The notes: a model not told the origin generated them from the sequence alone. Shown: positions 1-7,777, counted from the stretch's first letter. The stretch is DNA of 64,000 nucleotides from CAIWHR01 sp963724975 (GCA_963724975.1 CAVRXB010000005.1:248001-312000); one strand, 5' to 3'. Translations and numbers: made by a program.

Positions 1-419
1 GCGCACCCGTTACACCAGTGTCGATCTTGATCTGCCCGTGCCACCCTATGATGTCCAGCAAGTTCGGCCGATATTGATTAGCGAATCGATCGATCGTTCC
101 GATGGGTTGATAGTCCTCGCTGAGTACGACGGCCGAAGGGTAAAACACATAGGACTGGAGCACGAGTAGTCCCCCGTCCATTGTCGTGGTGACATCGATG
201 GCCAGGCGAACGTCTTTCGGTAGCTCGAAAGCGATGAAGCGACTTTTTCCCGCCGGAAATACAAAAGCCGCGGTTTGCACGGTGATGAGATTGTTTGCTC
301 GAGGATGGCGCCAACATTTTTGTGTAAGGCAAGGTGGAATACGACGTGCAACAAGTATCGGCACGTTCGAGAGCGTTCTTCGCCGCCTGGATTGTTTCCG
401 CTCGTTGCGCTTCGTACAT
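1..419 (-). CDS. MalM-like protein, partial and frameshifted
   Basis: The gene runs off the left edge. From an ATG at 417-419 one frame reads MYEAQRAETIQAAKNALE and then DTCCTSYSTLPY. From about position 300 downward a second minus frame, open to position 1, reads TAAFVFPAGKSRFIAFELP and continues as a beta-rich domain (AIDVTTTMDGGLLVLQSYVF). The order of a CC-containing N-terminal segment followed by a FPAGKSxFxAFxLP-type strand resembles the MalM (maltose operon protein) family, which is a memory-based assignment. A single indel at about 280-305 would join the frames. The start lies only about 15 bp inside the truncated attC (433-459), so this gene marks the end of the array and may be chromosomal backbone rather than a cassette. 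Confidence 0.5.
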
Positions 420-432
420 CGCAGCGCCGTTG

Positions 433-459
433 CAATCCCGGTTGAACGATGGGTTAGGC
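433..459 (-). repeat. Truncated attC, cassette 30 (array end)
   Basis: Only the right arm is present: CGGTTGAACGATGG followed by the core GTTAGGC (453-459). No RYYYAAC partner exists near the expected position (about 376), where the MalM-like coding sequence lies instead. The far end of the array has been cut here. Confidence 0.75.
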
Positions 460-478
460 GGCATCTCGCGGCAAGCGC

Positions 479-861
479 TCAGTCAAGGAATTTCCAGGTA
501 TCCGCTCCATCGAAGCGCCTGACGACTACCGACTCCAAGAGCGCTGGTTCAAAATTACGTAGGTTCACTCCATGGCGAGCGCCGGGCTCGGGTTTAAGCG
601 GCTCCCAATGGGTGACGATGCCGCAAATCTTGCAGCGCACGTTCCTCAGGGTTCGATCGCCCCAGATGTAGCTTTCCGTGTTCTCAGGATGGCCTTGGAC
701 AGACACTGTCCCAAATCGATAGTATGCCCATATTCCTCCCGTGCGCCGGCACAACGAGCAGTTGCAACTCGTGGCCTTGTTGGGCGCGGTCGGTAGCGTA
801 AGGCGCACCGCTCCGCAGTGGCAGGAACCTTGCAGGATGGTGTTGGCTGTTCGTGGTTCAT
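479..861 (-). CDS. GFA-family (CENP-V/GFA) zinc protein, cassette 30, frameshifted start
   Basis: This resembles the glutathione-dependent formaldehyde-activating (GFA/CENP-V) fold, a small zinc-binding beta protein. Visible zinc ligands are GSCHCGAV near the N-terminus, CNCSLC and RCKICG. It is closely related to the cassette 10 protein at 13608-13982 (both end DGADTWKF[L/I]D). The frame with all ligands has no ATG, GTG or TTG upstream of CHC. The only good start is an ATG at 859-861 (MNHEQ, matching MAEEQ in the paralogue) in another frame, so an indel at about 835-855 is implied. A GTG at 806-808 would give a shorter protein lacking the first zinc motif. Its attC is truncated, so the cassette is probably immobile. 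Confidence 0.75.
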
Positions 862-887
862 GGGGGTGTACCGCTGGTTGTTGGGCC

Positions 888-971
888 GCCTAACGAAACA
901 AGCTAACCGGCGGCCCGCTGCCCGGTCGAAGCCCCGCATGCGGGACGTCCGCGTTAAGCGACAGGTTAGGC
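888..971 (-). repeat. attC, cassette 29
   Basis: Cores GCCTAAC (888-894) and GTTAGGC (965-971), 84 bp. The two ends of cassette 29 share 13 nt (GTTAGGCGGCGTG) as an inverted repeat (965 rightward, 1435 leftward). Confidence 0.95.
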
Positions 972-978
972 GGCGTGG

Positions 979-1404
979 TCATTTCGAAGCAGGAACTCTC
1001 GAAAACGTTTCTGACACCACTCGCCACCGTTGATCTCTCTTCACAGCAACCCAAGTGAATTTGACCGTGCGATTCGAGTCAACGCCAATGACAACAGCCG
1101 TGTCACCGTAAACATGAATTGCTTCGTTCGTGACCTGAAAGGGTTTGATGTCCGAGTTTCGAATCCAGTCGATGAATCCCGCGCGATCAACCGTCTTGCC
1201 AGACGCAAACGTTACCAAACACCGTTCATCGAGCAGACGTTCCAGTGCGTCCGTGTCGTGGCGTACTTCCGCTTCGATCCATGCGTCGCTGAGAGCGGCT
1301 AGTTCGGATTCTTGCGCCGCTTGCTCTGCGTACGCGGGTGTCATCGTCGCTCCCAGTGTTGACATGACCAAGATCGCGCGAAGAATCGTGTGGCCAAACT
1401 CCAT
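979..1404 (-). CDS. Exported NTF2-like (SnoaL/DUF4440-type) protein, cassette 29
   Basis: The ATG at 1402-1404 gives 141 aa with a signal peptide (MEFGHTILRAILVMSTLG, cut after about AYA at residue 27). The mature part is a cone-shaped NTF2-like domain: helical start (ELAALSDAWIEAEVRHD), then LVTFASGKTVDRAGFIDWI, and closing strands ending RWRVVSETFSRV. This pattern is typical of DUF4440/SnoaL-like proteins, which bind or act on small ligands. The substrate cannot be told from sequence. A longer reading upstream would run into the neighbouring attC and is rejected. Confidence 0.75.
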   Translation of the reverse strand: MEFGHTILRAILVMSTLGATMTPAYAEQAAQESELAALSDAWIEAEVRHDTDALERLLDERCLVTFASGKTVDRAGFIDWIRNSDIKPFQVTNEAIHVYGDTAVVIGVDSNRTVKFTWVAVKRDQRWRVVSETFSRVPASK

Positions 1405-1428
1405 GTTATCTCCGACCGTAAACACGCC

Positions 1429-1512
1429 GCCTAACGAACGAAGGTAACCGGCGACCCGCGGCGCGGGCGAAGCGGCGCACACGGGACGTCCGTGTTGACC
1501 GCGTGGTTAGGC
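1429..1512 (-). repeat. attC, cassette 28
   Basis: Cores GCCTAAC (1429-1435) and GTTAGGC (1506-1512), 84 bp. The core TAA serves as the stop of the VOC remnant. Confidence 0.95.
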
Positions 1513-1722
1513 GCCGACAATTGCCACCTCAGCCATCAGCGCTAATTGATTACCGTCCGGATCCTTGAACTCCGACAACCAAACTTCTGATTTGGGAGTG
1601 CGATTGACAACGTGCGGGGCTGCGACAAGGGAGACACCCTTGGCGCTTAGAGTCCTATAGACAGCTTGAATATCCGAGACCTTGAAGTACCACAGATGAT
1701 CAAAGTTGCCCTCGGATGCCAG
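1507..1722 (-). pseudogene. C-terminal remnant of a glyoxalase/VOC-family protein, cassette 28
   Basis: This frame reads FDHLWYFKVSDIQAVYRTL ... VWLSEFKDPDGNQLALMAEV and stops at the TAA inside the attC core. FKDPDGNQLALM is the classic C-terminal signature of glyoxalase/bleomycin-resistance (VOC) proteins. A stop at 1723-1725 lies directly upstream and the N-terminal half is missing. A membrane-protein frame (1647-1928) runs into it, so the junction near 1720 looks like a fusion of two former cassettes. It is not expected to be functional alone. Confidence 0.7.
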
Positions 1723-1928
1723 TTAAGTCGACGCACCAAGAGCAGCAATGGCAATAAAACGACCACCTCGAACACGGCGCCATACATGACGCCCGGTAGG
1801 AAAAGAACAAACGGCGAAACACCGATTTGCGATTCGGGACGCTCAAGGCCAAAAAGCAGCCACGCTGCAAATACAGCGCCGCAAGCCAGGGGAGCAGCTA
1901 TTAATCCGGCCACCGTTCGCGCGTTCAT
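1647..1928 (-). CDS. Small membrane protein, probably truncated, cassette 28
   Basis: The ORF gives 93 aa and starts at an ATG (1926-1928) directly after the stop of the upstream 141-aa gene, so the two are probably translationally coupled. There are two hydrophobic segments (about residues 5-27 and 40-66). After RRLNWHPRAT the frame enters the VOC remnant in a different frame (IICGTSRSRIFKLSIGL), so the native C-terminus was probably lost at about 1720. The family is not recognised. Confidence 0.55.
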   Translation of the reverse strand: MNARTVAGLIAAPLACGAVFAAWLLFGLERPESQIGVSPFVLFLPGVMYGAVFEVVVLLPLLLLVRRLNWHPRATLIICGTSRSRIFKLSIGL

Positions 1929-2354
1929 CTAGGCACCAGCTGCTGCCTCAGGATTGGTTGGAAGGATAATCTTTCCTGCCGCGTCCTTCAGCACGAGAGT
2001 GTCGCCAGTGGCGTCGAGCCTCCAACCCTTCATGCGTTGCTGCCATTTGGGCGAAAACGAGAACCAAATGCCACGTATTTCTACGCGGGACTCGATCGGA
2101 ACATCTTCGCGCGAATAAACGCCTGGAATCAGATTCCACTGGAGCGACGGGGAGTCTGCGCCGTAACGCTCCAACGCGAGATCGTGGAGATTGCTATCGC
2201 TCGCATCAGGATCGATAGCGCGAAGCATCGCGTAAGGGGGTAACGTCGCCCGTGCCGACTGCACGAGGCTAATGATTGGGGATTCGATCGGCGAACCGGC
2301 AAGCTCGCGCTGAATCCTGGAGTAGGCGGCGTCGGTGATCGTTAACGAACACAT
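1929..2354 (-). CDS. Hypothetical protein, cassette 28
   Basis: The ORF gives 141 aa from an ATG at 2352-2354, only 6 nt inside the attC core of the preceding cassette, with no clear Shine-Dalgarno. It is soluble, without signal peptide or membrane segments. A tail pattern RLDATGDTLVLKDAAGKIIL suggests beta strands. It is the first gene of a composite cassette (with a membrane ORF and a VOC remnant). The family is not recognised. Confidence 0.6.
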   Translation of the reverse strand: MCSLTITDAAYSRIQRELAGSPIESPIISLVQSARATLPPYAMLRAIDPDASDSNLHDLALERYGADSPSLQWNLIPGVYSREDVPIESRVEIRGIWFSFSPKWQQRMKGWRLDATGDTLVLKDAAGKIILPTNPEAAAGA

Positions 2355-2360
2355 GGTGGT

Positions 2361-2444
2361 GCCTAACGAAACAAGCTAACCGGCGGCCCGCGGCCCGCGC
2401 GAAGCGCTGCCCTCGGGGCGTCCGTGTTGACCGCGAGGTTAGGC
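2361..2444 (-). repeat. attC, cassette 27
   Basis: Cores GCCTAAC (2361-2367) and GTTAGGC (2438-2444), 84 bp. The ends of cassette 27 share GTTAGGCGTCG (11 nt). Confidence 0.95.
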
Positions 2445-2451
2445 GTCGTGT

Positions 2452-2874
2452 TCATGTGGCCCCCGCCTCCGCGTCCCAGCGCAGGTACGCAACAACTGAA
2501 GCCCCCGCGAGTAAAGAGAACAGGATTAATTGGATGGGATCGATTACTTCGTATCCATACTTCGCGTATCCCAGCAGATTCGTTGCAACATCGAACGTAA
2601 CCGAAGCAATGCCTATTGCGGCCAGAAGCGCCATGGACCAGCGTTTGTGACGATACAACGCAATAGCAGCGACGGCACCCACCAACCCGGAGGCAATCCA
2701 ACACAAGGCAGCGACAATCCAGTGAAACGACCAGTCGTTCGCGTCGACTCGCTGTTCAGAAAAGCAACATGCAACTGACGCCATTTCTTCGGTCTGCCAT
2801 AGCGCCCAAGATCCGAACGCAACCGCGCCAATCGAGCCGATCAATACTAAAGCTGCTGTAAGACGATGCGCCAT
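2452..2874 (-). CDS. Predicted membrane protein, cassette 27
   Basis: The ORF gives 140 aa with about four hydrophobic segments (roughly residues 5-26, 50-72, 79-98 and 110-130). A CC pair and FSEQRVDANDW occupy the first loop. The start ATG at 2872-2874 lies just inside the cassette. No family is recognised and no function is proposed. Confidence 0.65.
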   Translation of the reverse strand: MAHRLTAALVLIGSIGAVAFGSWALWQTEEMASVACCFSEQRVDANDWSFHWIVAALCWIASGLVGAVAAIALYRHKRWSMALLAAIGIASVTFDVATNLLGYAKYGYEVIDPIQLILFSLLAGASVVAYLRWDAEAGAT

Positions 2875-2881
2875 CTCCGAC

Positions 2882-2965
2882 GCCTAACGCAACAAGTTAA
2901 CCGACGGCCCGCCAAGCGGGCGAAGCCCGGCCGGCGGGGCGTCCGTGTTGACCGCGAGGTTAGAG
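2882..2965 (-). repeat. attC, cassette 26 (variant core GTTAGAG)
   Basis: Cores GCCTAAC (2882-2888) and GTTAGAG (2959-2965), 84 bp. The unusual right core is matched by CTCTAAC at 3545-3551 at the other end of the same cassette. The cassette ends share 14 nt (GTTAGAGCGCATTG). Confidence 0.95.
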
Positions 2966-3535
2966 CGCATTGAATTCGGCTCGTATCGTCGGTGAGATCA
3001 AGCGCTTGATGATCCATGCGAAGAGCACGACGAGGGCAACAACGAACATGGTATTCGCGACACCCATAACCATGCGGATTGCTTCAAAATTTCGCCCAAA
3101 CTCTGGCGGAGCGCCCGCGGGCGGCACGAAGGCCGATAAGGCCGTGAACTGAAACCAAAGGCCGCCGATATTCCACGCAATTCCCAGCGCCATGAGAGCA
3201 AGAAAGTAGAGACGCGCCCAGTTCTTGCGCCGTAGAAGCGCGAATGCCGAAAGGAAAGTAACAAGGAACAGCGTCCAGCCCGCGACGAAAAATAGTGCCA
3301 AGTGCGCCGCCATGAATCGCATGAATGGAGGCAACTCCTCGACCCCGCGAACCGGACCAGGGTCGGTCCAGAACTTGGTCTCAGGAAAGGCAAACGTGAC
3401 CAAGGCCGCCTGGAAAAACGAGATGAAGGTGGCGAAACCAGCCAACACAATAAAGATCCACGCAAGCACGGTGACGAAGGTGGACCGCGTTTGCGAAGTA
3501 ATGGCGGGCTGCCCAGTTGGCGGAGGATTCTCCAT
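2960..3535 (-). CDS. Four-helix membrane protein, cassette 26
   Basis: The ORF gives 191 aa. A short proline-rich start (MENPPPTGQPA) precedes about four transmembrane segments (near residues 20-45, 78-102, 105-130 and 150-175), with a polar loop containing FWTDPGPVRGVEELPP between the first two. The TAA stop is part of the attC core at 2959-2965. It resembles generic small DUF-type membrane proteins, and no family can be named. Confidence 0.7.
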   Translation of the reverse strand: MENPPPTGQPAITSQTRSTFVTVLAWIFIVLAGFATFISFFQAALVTFAFPETKFWTDPGPVRGVEELPPFMRFMAAHLALFFVAGWTLFLVTFLSAFALLRRKNWARLYFLALMALGIAWNIGGLWFQFTALSAFVPPAGAPPEFGRNFEAIRMVMGVANTMFVVALVVLFAWIIKRLISPTIRAEFNAL

Positions 3536-3544
3536 GGCAATGCG

Positions 3545-3628
3545 CTCTAACGAAACAAGCTAACCGGCGGCCCGGTGCGAGCGCGAAGCGCTGCACACGG
3601 GGCGTCCGCGTTGAGCGACGGGTTAGGC
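3545..3628 (-). repeat. attC, cassette 25
   Basis: Cores CTCTAAC (3545-3551) and GTTAGGC (3622-3628), 84 bp. The ends of cassette 25 share GTTAGGCGACAA (12 nt). Confidence 0.95.
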
Positions 3629-4234
3629 GACAACGGCATGGAGGTAGGGGATAATATTTTTCATTGCTCTGTCGACGTACTCCTCTTTCTCGCCTACGGG
3701 CGCTACGTAGTGCAGTGCGGAGCGCGCCGCGTCTTCGCCTTCGAATCGAGCAAGTATCCACGCTGACAAGTACTGCGAGGCAAAGCAGCCCCCGGCGGTG
3801 GCAACGTTTCCTGCTGCGAAAAACGGCTGATTTAGCACCTCAACGCCGGCCTCTTGAACCCATGGCTTGGTCGTGAGGTCCGTACAAGCCGGAACGTTGG
3901 CAAGAAAACCGAGTTTGGCGAGAACAAGCGTACCCGAACACTGAGCTCCGATCAGTTGGCGCGCGGGATCCAGCCGCAGAGCAGAAATGTTCAGCGGGTC
4001 GGCAACGATCTCGCGCGTCTTGATGCCGCTGCCGACGATGACAGCGTCAGCGAACACTGCATCCGATAACCGACACTGCGCATGAACGACCACGCCGTTC
4101 ATCGATGTCACCGTCGGCTCCGGGCAGCATAGTGAAACACGCCACCCAGGTCTCTTCACCCGATTCAACACGCCCAACGCTATGAGCGAGTCGAGTTCGT
4201 TGAATCCGTTGAACGTGAGTATGGCGATATGCAT
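3623..4234 (-). CDS. DJ-1/PfpI family protein, cassette 25
   Basis: This 203-aa class-I glutamine-amidotransferase-like (DJ-1/PfpI) protein starts MHIAILTFNGFNELDSL. It has the nucleophile-elbow segment LIGAQCSGTLVLAKLG, whose Cys at about residue 99 is the expected reactive thiol, followed by PACTDLTTKP and GNVATAGGCFASQYLSAWI. Family members include glyoxalase III, chaperone-like and isonitrile hydratase-type enzymes. The sequence alone does not choose among them. The stop codon is supplied by the attC core. Confidence 0.85.
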   Translation of the reverse strand: MHIAILTFNGFNELDSLIALGVLNRVKRPGWRVSLCCPEPTVTSMNGVVVHAQCRLSDAVFADAVIVGSGIKTREIVADPLNISALRLDPARQLIGAQCSGTLVLAKLGFLANVPACTDLTTKPWVQEAGVEVLNQPFFAAGNVATAGGCFASQYLSAWILARFEGEDAARSALHYVAPVGEKEEYVDRAMKNIIPYLHAVVA

Positions 4235-4262
4235 GGTGACCTCGTAGCTGCGTGATCTTGTC

Positions 4263-4346
4263 GCCTAACGGATGAAGCTAAGGGGCGACCCGCCGCGAGC
4301 GCGTAGCGCCGCGCGCGGGGCGTCCCACTTGAGCGAGTGGTTAGGC
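4263..4346 (-). repeat. attC, cassette 24
   Basis: Cores GCCTAAC (4263-4269) and GTTAGGC (4340-4346), 84 bp. The far end core of the cassette reads ACCTAAC (5579-5585), a one-base mismatch with its partner. Confidence 0.93.
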
Positions 4347-4378
4347 GGCACCGACGATCCGATTGTCCCATGGCCCGC

Positions 4379-5485
4379 TCAGCGAGCGTCGCGCATGGTG
4401 ACGGTCGCGGCGGCGGTAAGGGTGAGAATCAATACGGATAGCAACAACAGTGTCAAAGGACGTGCAGTGGGGATGTCCATCGGCGACGAAATCGACCCCA
4501 TAGTGATTCGTCCGATTCGGTCACCATTAAATTCCGTGAACCACAGATTGCCATCGGGACCCGTCGTGATGGAAACGGGCCCCGCGCCGGGAGTGATGCC
4601 GCTCGTGAACTCGGTGACAATGCCCTGAGGCGTGATCCGACCGATCCGGTCGTTGTATTCGGTGAACCATAGGTTGCCGTCGGGTGCTGCGGTGATGCCT
4701 TGAATCAATGCACCCGCGGTGATGCCGGCGGTGAACTCCGTGACCACACCGGCCGGAGTTATGCGTCCAATCCGGCCAAGTCCAGTGAACCACAGATTAC
4801 CATCGGGACCGGTCGTGATGGCCATCGGGCTCATCCCCGGAGTGATCCCGTCGCTGAACTTGGTGACGACGCCAAGCGGCGTGATGCGCCCGATCCGGGC
4901 AGCATTGAATTCCGTGAACCACAGATTGCCGTCCGGACCGGTCGTGATGCCTGGAATAGCGTCTCCGAAGAGACTCTGAGCATCGAACTCGGTGACGACG
5001 CCAAGTGGCGTAATCCGCCCAATCTGGGAGAAAGCGAATTGAATGTAGTTCGTGAACCACACGTTGCCATCGGGTCCAGCTGCTATTCCAGCAACGACGC
5101 TCTTGGTAACGCCAGCAGTGAACTCCGTGACAACACCAAGCGGCGTGATGCGCCCGACCGCGCCAATGGAATTTGGTACGTCAAGATGTCCTTCCCCGAA
5201 CCACAAATTTCCATCGGGGCCGGCCGTAATGCCGAGGAGATTGGCGATCGGGTTGATGCCGGCGCTGAATTCGGTAACGGAGCCGTCCGGCGTGATGCGT
5301 CCTATCCGGTGGCCGTCGAGTTCCGTGAACCACACGTTGCCATCCGGGCCGGCCGAGATGCCGTTTGGGTGCGCCCCTGCTGTAATGCCAGCACTGAACT
5401 CAGTGATGACCAGTGCAAATGCGCCGTTGGACAGCAAGCAAAGCGACGCAAGTGCATATTTGAGCAAGATGCGACGATGTTTCAT
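4379..5485 (-). CDS. Exported Vgb-like seven-bladed beta-propeller, cassette 24
   Basis: The ORF gives 368 aa. It has a signal peptide (MKHRRILLKYALASLCLLSN, ending near GAFA) followed by seven repeats of the type GITxGPDGNLWFTE...RIGRITPxGVVTEF, as in virginiamycin-B-lyase (Vgb)/SMP-30-like propellers. The C-terminus (DIPTARPLTLLLLSVLILTL, then AAATVTMRDAR) looks like an IPTL-CTERM sorting tail: a PT motif, one hydrophobic helix and a basic end. The repeats are also visible as near-repeats in the DNA. Antibiotic lyase activity should not be inferred from the Vgb name, because such propellers are common exported proteins. Confidence 0.85.
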   Translation of the reverse strand: MKHRRILLKYALASLCLLSNGAFALVITEFSAGITAGAHPNGISAGPDGNVWFTELDGHRIGRITPDGSVTEFSAGINPIANLLGITAGPDGNLWFGEGHLDVPNSIGAVGRITPLGVVTEFTAGVTKSVVAGIAAGPDGNVWFTNYIQFAFSQIGRITPLGVVTEFDAQSLFGDAIPGITTGPDGNLWFTEFNAARIGRITPLGVVTKFSDGITPGMSPMAITTGPDGNLWFTGLGRIGRITPAGVVTEFTAGITAGALIQGITAAPDGNLWFTEYNDRIGRITPQGIVTEFTSGITPGAGPVSITTGPDGNLWFTEFNGDRIGRITMGSISSPMDIPTARPLTLLLLSVLILTLTAAATVTMRDAR

Positions 5486-5578
5486 CGGTACATCTCCTCG
5501 TCTGCACTGGGACTCATATCTCCCCCTGTCGATTCGGTCGGTGTTCGACGCCCGCTGGACGCATTGATGACGGGTGCG

Positions 5579-5663
5579 ACCTAACGAACCAAGTTAACTG
5601 GCGACCCGCGGGGGCGGGCGAAGTCCCGCCCACGGGGCGTCCGTGTCGAACATCGGGTTAGGC
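5579..5663 (-). repeat. attC, cassette 23
   Basis: Cores ACCTAAC (5579-5585) and GTTAGGC (5657-5663), 85 bp. It is wholly contained in the reading frame of the cassette 23 protein. Confidence 0.93.
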
Positions 5664-6180
5664 GCCCGCTGTTGTGAGTCAACGTTGGATACGCCAATGC
5701 GACGAGAAGAATGGCGAGCAGCGCTTGCAATGGAGCAGACAGTGTGGGGACTGATGCTGAACCCTGCGCCGGCACGACAAAGAAAATGGCGGAGGTGGTG
5801 AGACCGTTGCCCACGTCGGTTGCCGTTACCGTTTGAGTCGAGGGAGCACCAGAAGCAAGCGAATTGAATGTGATGGTAAAGGCGAACACTGAACCGTCGC
5901 TGTTGGTAAAGGCGTGTGGTGGTGGCAAGACAGCGCTTGGATCGCTGCTGGTGATGGTGACGGTGCCCGTGTAATTCGTGGCGAGACCGAACTGTGCGTC
6001 GCGTGCGACTACCCAAAAAGTGACGGGCTGGCCGAGTGGATGCTGTACAGCTGCGCAAGGAGGGGGAAGGGTTTGCGGGCCGCAAGGATTCAGGAGGAGG
6101 GAAGCCACCGCCGCAGCAAAAACAGAAACTGGTGCAGTCGAAGTCAATGCGAAAACGAAAATGAGGAGGAGCGTACGCAT
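5581..6180 (-). CDS. Exported protein with IPTL-CTERM-like tail, read through attC, cassette 23
   Basis: The ORF gives 199 aa. A signal peptide (MRTLLLIFVFALTSTAPVSV, cut near FAA) precedes an Ig-like/invasin-like beta domain (VTFWVVARDAQFG ... TGTVTITSSDPSAVLP ... TVTATDVGNGLTTS). Then comes VPTLSAPLQALLAILLVALA, which resembles the IPTL-CTERM anchor. The frame continues through the whole attC (RLTRCSTRTPRGRDF), with its stop at 5581-5583, so about 27 C-terminal residues are encoded by the recombination site. It lies beside cassette 24, whose product has a similar tail. Confidence 0.75.
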   Translation of the reverse strand: MRTLLLIFVFALTSTAPVSVFAAAVASLLLNPCGPQTLPPPCAAVQHPLGQPVTFWVVARDAQFGLATNYTGTVTITSSDPSAVLPPPHAFTNSDGSVFAFTITFNSLASGAPSTQTVTATDVGNGLTTSAIFFVVPAQGSASVPTLSAPLQALLAILLVALAYPTLTHNSGRLTRCSTRTPRGRDFARPRGSPVNLVR

Positions 6181-6190
6181 AGGTTGCGGC

Positions 6191-6275
6191 GCCTAACGAA
6201 CGAAGGTAACCGGCGGCCCGTTGCCGGCGCGAAGCGCCGCCCACGGGGCGTCCGTAGTTGACCGCCGGGTTAGCG
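6191..6275 (-). repeat. attC, cassette 22 (damaged right core)
   Basis: The left core is GCCTAAC (6191-6197). The right core reads GTTAGCG (6269-6275) where GTTAGGCG is expected, one G short. The loss is either a real mutation of R'' or one of the sequencing indels seen elsewhere. Confidence 0.85.
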
Positions 6276-6283
6276 TTGATCGA

Positions 6284-6646
6284 TCACGGACCATCGGTCG
6301 CCGGGAAAAGAAAGAAAAGACTGGCTATGTAGAACAAGAGCCAAAGAATTAGGACTACGGTGCCGACGATGGGCCAACGACCACGAGTGACGAATAAAAC
6401 GCCAACCACGGGAATCGAAAACAGCGTGACATTGAGCGCAGCAGCCACCAACCAAACCACGACCTTGTGGCGGTCGGCAAACGCATCAGAGGTAATCGAA
6501 GCGACGATGCTCCAAGCCCCAAGTACCACAGTTTGGAACAGATTCGTGGCGTAACCGCCAACAAATGGCAACGCACTCGAACACCCGAATATCAGCACGC
6601 ATGACGCCCGGAACATCCGACTCGGAGTGAGCGTGAGGGCTGACAT
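6284..6646 (-). CDS. Predicted membrane protein, cassette 22
   Basis: The ATG at 6644-6646 lies just inside the cassette and gives 120 aa with about four hydrophobic segments (near residues 13-32, 36-55, 62-86 and 92-115). The upstream ATG at 6689-6691 would start inside the preceding attC and is rejected. The family is not recognised. Confidence 0.65.
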   Translation of the reverse strand: MSALTLTPSRMFRASCVLIFGCSSALPFVGGYATNLFQTVVLGAWSIVASITSDAFADRHKVVVWLVAAALNVTLFSIPVVGVLFVTRGRWPIVGTVVLILWLLFYIASLFFLFPATDGP

Positions 6647-6652
6647 TTCAAC

Positions 6653-6741
6653 GCCTAACGTCCAAGTTGAGCGGCCCGCCGCCGCCGACATCGGAAGAAG
6701 AACTGCGCTGGCGGCGGGTCCGCTCGAACGCGGGGTTGGGC
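6653..6741 (-). repeat. attC, cassette 21 (divergent, 89 bp)
   Basis: Cores GCCTAAC (6653-6659) and GTTGGGC (6735-6741). The arms differ clearly from the 84-bp consensus (GTCCAAGTTGAGCGGCCC on the left), which suggests a different origin. Confidence 0.88.
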
Positions 6742-6787
6742 GTCGGTCTCGGCGGCATGCCCAATATCCAAGCCCTCGCGCAAGCTG

Positions 6788-7777
6788 TCATTCGATTGGC
6801 CGGTCCGCCCTCTGAAGGACTGATTGCGGTACCTTGATGCGCTGCGCCGCCGCAGTGCGCAGATTGACAACGAGCGACAGTCGAGTCGGCTGCTCGATTG
6901 CCAACTCCCCCGGATTGCCACCTCTGAGGATCCGGTCGACGTATCGTGCCGCGCGGCGATAACTGTTCGGGAGATCCGCCGAATAGCTCATGAGGCCGCC
7001 TGCCTCAGCCATTTCCTCGAACGGATAGATCACGGGAATCGAAAGACGCGCGGCTCGGCTTACTAGGTCGTTGCCGTTCGCAAACAGCATAGGCCCTGGC
7101 AGCACGATTAGAACGGCTGGCCTGTCCTTTGCGAGCGCCTCCAAAGCTCTGGCGACATCGTCTGCCGAAGCAACTTCGAGTACCTGGGTGCGCAGATCAA
7201 GCGTAATCGCGGTTTGTGCGAGCTGGTCGCGGTGGCGCGCGCGCGAAAATACTGTATTCGCCTCGAGGAGAATCGCAATGTGTGCGCCGCGCGGAATTAG
7301 CGTGCCGGCCAGTTCCAGCATCTTGACCGGCGTGGATTCGTAGAATCCTGTTAGGCCCGTGAGATTGCCGCCAGGTCGCGCGAGACTGGCCACTAGCCCC
7401 GATTCGACTGGGTCGGCCCCCGTGGCCATGACGATCGGAATGGACTTCGTCGCCTTCTTGACGTCGGCAATGATTGGGTTCGCAGCGGTGAGGATGAGAT
7501 CTGGGTTCGACCGGACGACGCCTGCAGCAAGAGATGGTATGCGGTCCATCTTGCCCTCGGCCCAGTGCAACTCGAGGACCACGTTGCGACCCACAATCCA
7601 ACCATGCTCCGCAAGACCAGCGCGAAATGCCTTAAGCAGTCCGTTGTGCGTTTTCGGCGACCCCCCAAACAGGCAGCCAATGCGGCGCAGCTGCTCTTGT
7701 GCCTGCGCGAACGGCGACACAAGGAACGCGCTCGCGGCGATCAGAAACTGTCGGCGTCGATAACACCGCACCATCAT
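6788..7777 (-). CDS. ABC transporter substrate-binding protein (PF04392 type), orphan, cassette 21
   Basis: The ORF gives 329 aa. A Tat/Sec-like leader (RRRQFLIAASAFLVSPFAQA) precedes a mature protein with the two-lobe organisation of ABC_sub_bind (COG2984) proteins: IGCLFGG...GWIVGRNVVLELHWAEGK, DLILTAANPIIADVKKAT, PIVMATGADPVESGLV and SLARPGGNLTG. The end is VNLRTAAAQRIKVPQSVL. This family binds small periplasmic ligands for an ABC importer, but no permease or ATPase is present in the cassette. A second cassette (7) carries a relative. Confidence 0.88.
   Translation of the reverse strand: MMVRCYRRRQFLIAASAFLVSPFAQAQEQLRRIGCLFGGSPKTHNGLLKAFRAGLAEHGWIVGRNVVLELHWAEGKMDRIPSLAAGVVRSNPDLILTAANPIIADVKKATKSIPIVMATGADPVESGLVASLARPGGNLTGLTGFYESTPVKMLELAGTLIPRGAHIAILLEANTVFSRARHRDQLAQTAITLDLRTQVLEVASADDVARALEALAKDRPAVLIVLPGPMLFANGNDLVSRAARLSIPVIYPFEEMAEAGGLMSYSADLPNSYRRAARYVDRILRGGNPGELAIEQPTRLSLVVNLRTAAAQRIKVPQSVLQRADRPIE

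Noticed and set aside
4379..5485. Streptogramin (Vgb) resistance
   Set aside because: The propeller pattern is common to many exported proteins. It has a signal peptide and sorting tail, unlike the cytoplasmic lyase, so resistance is not claimed.
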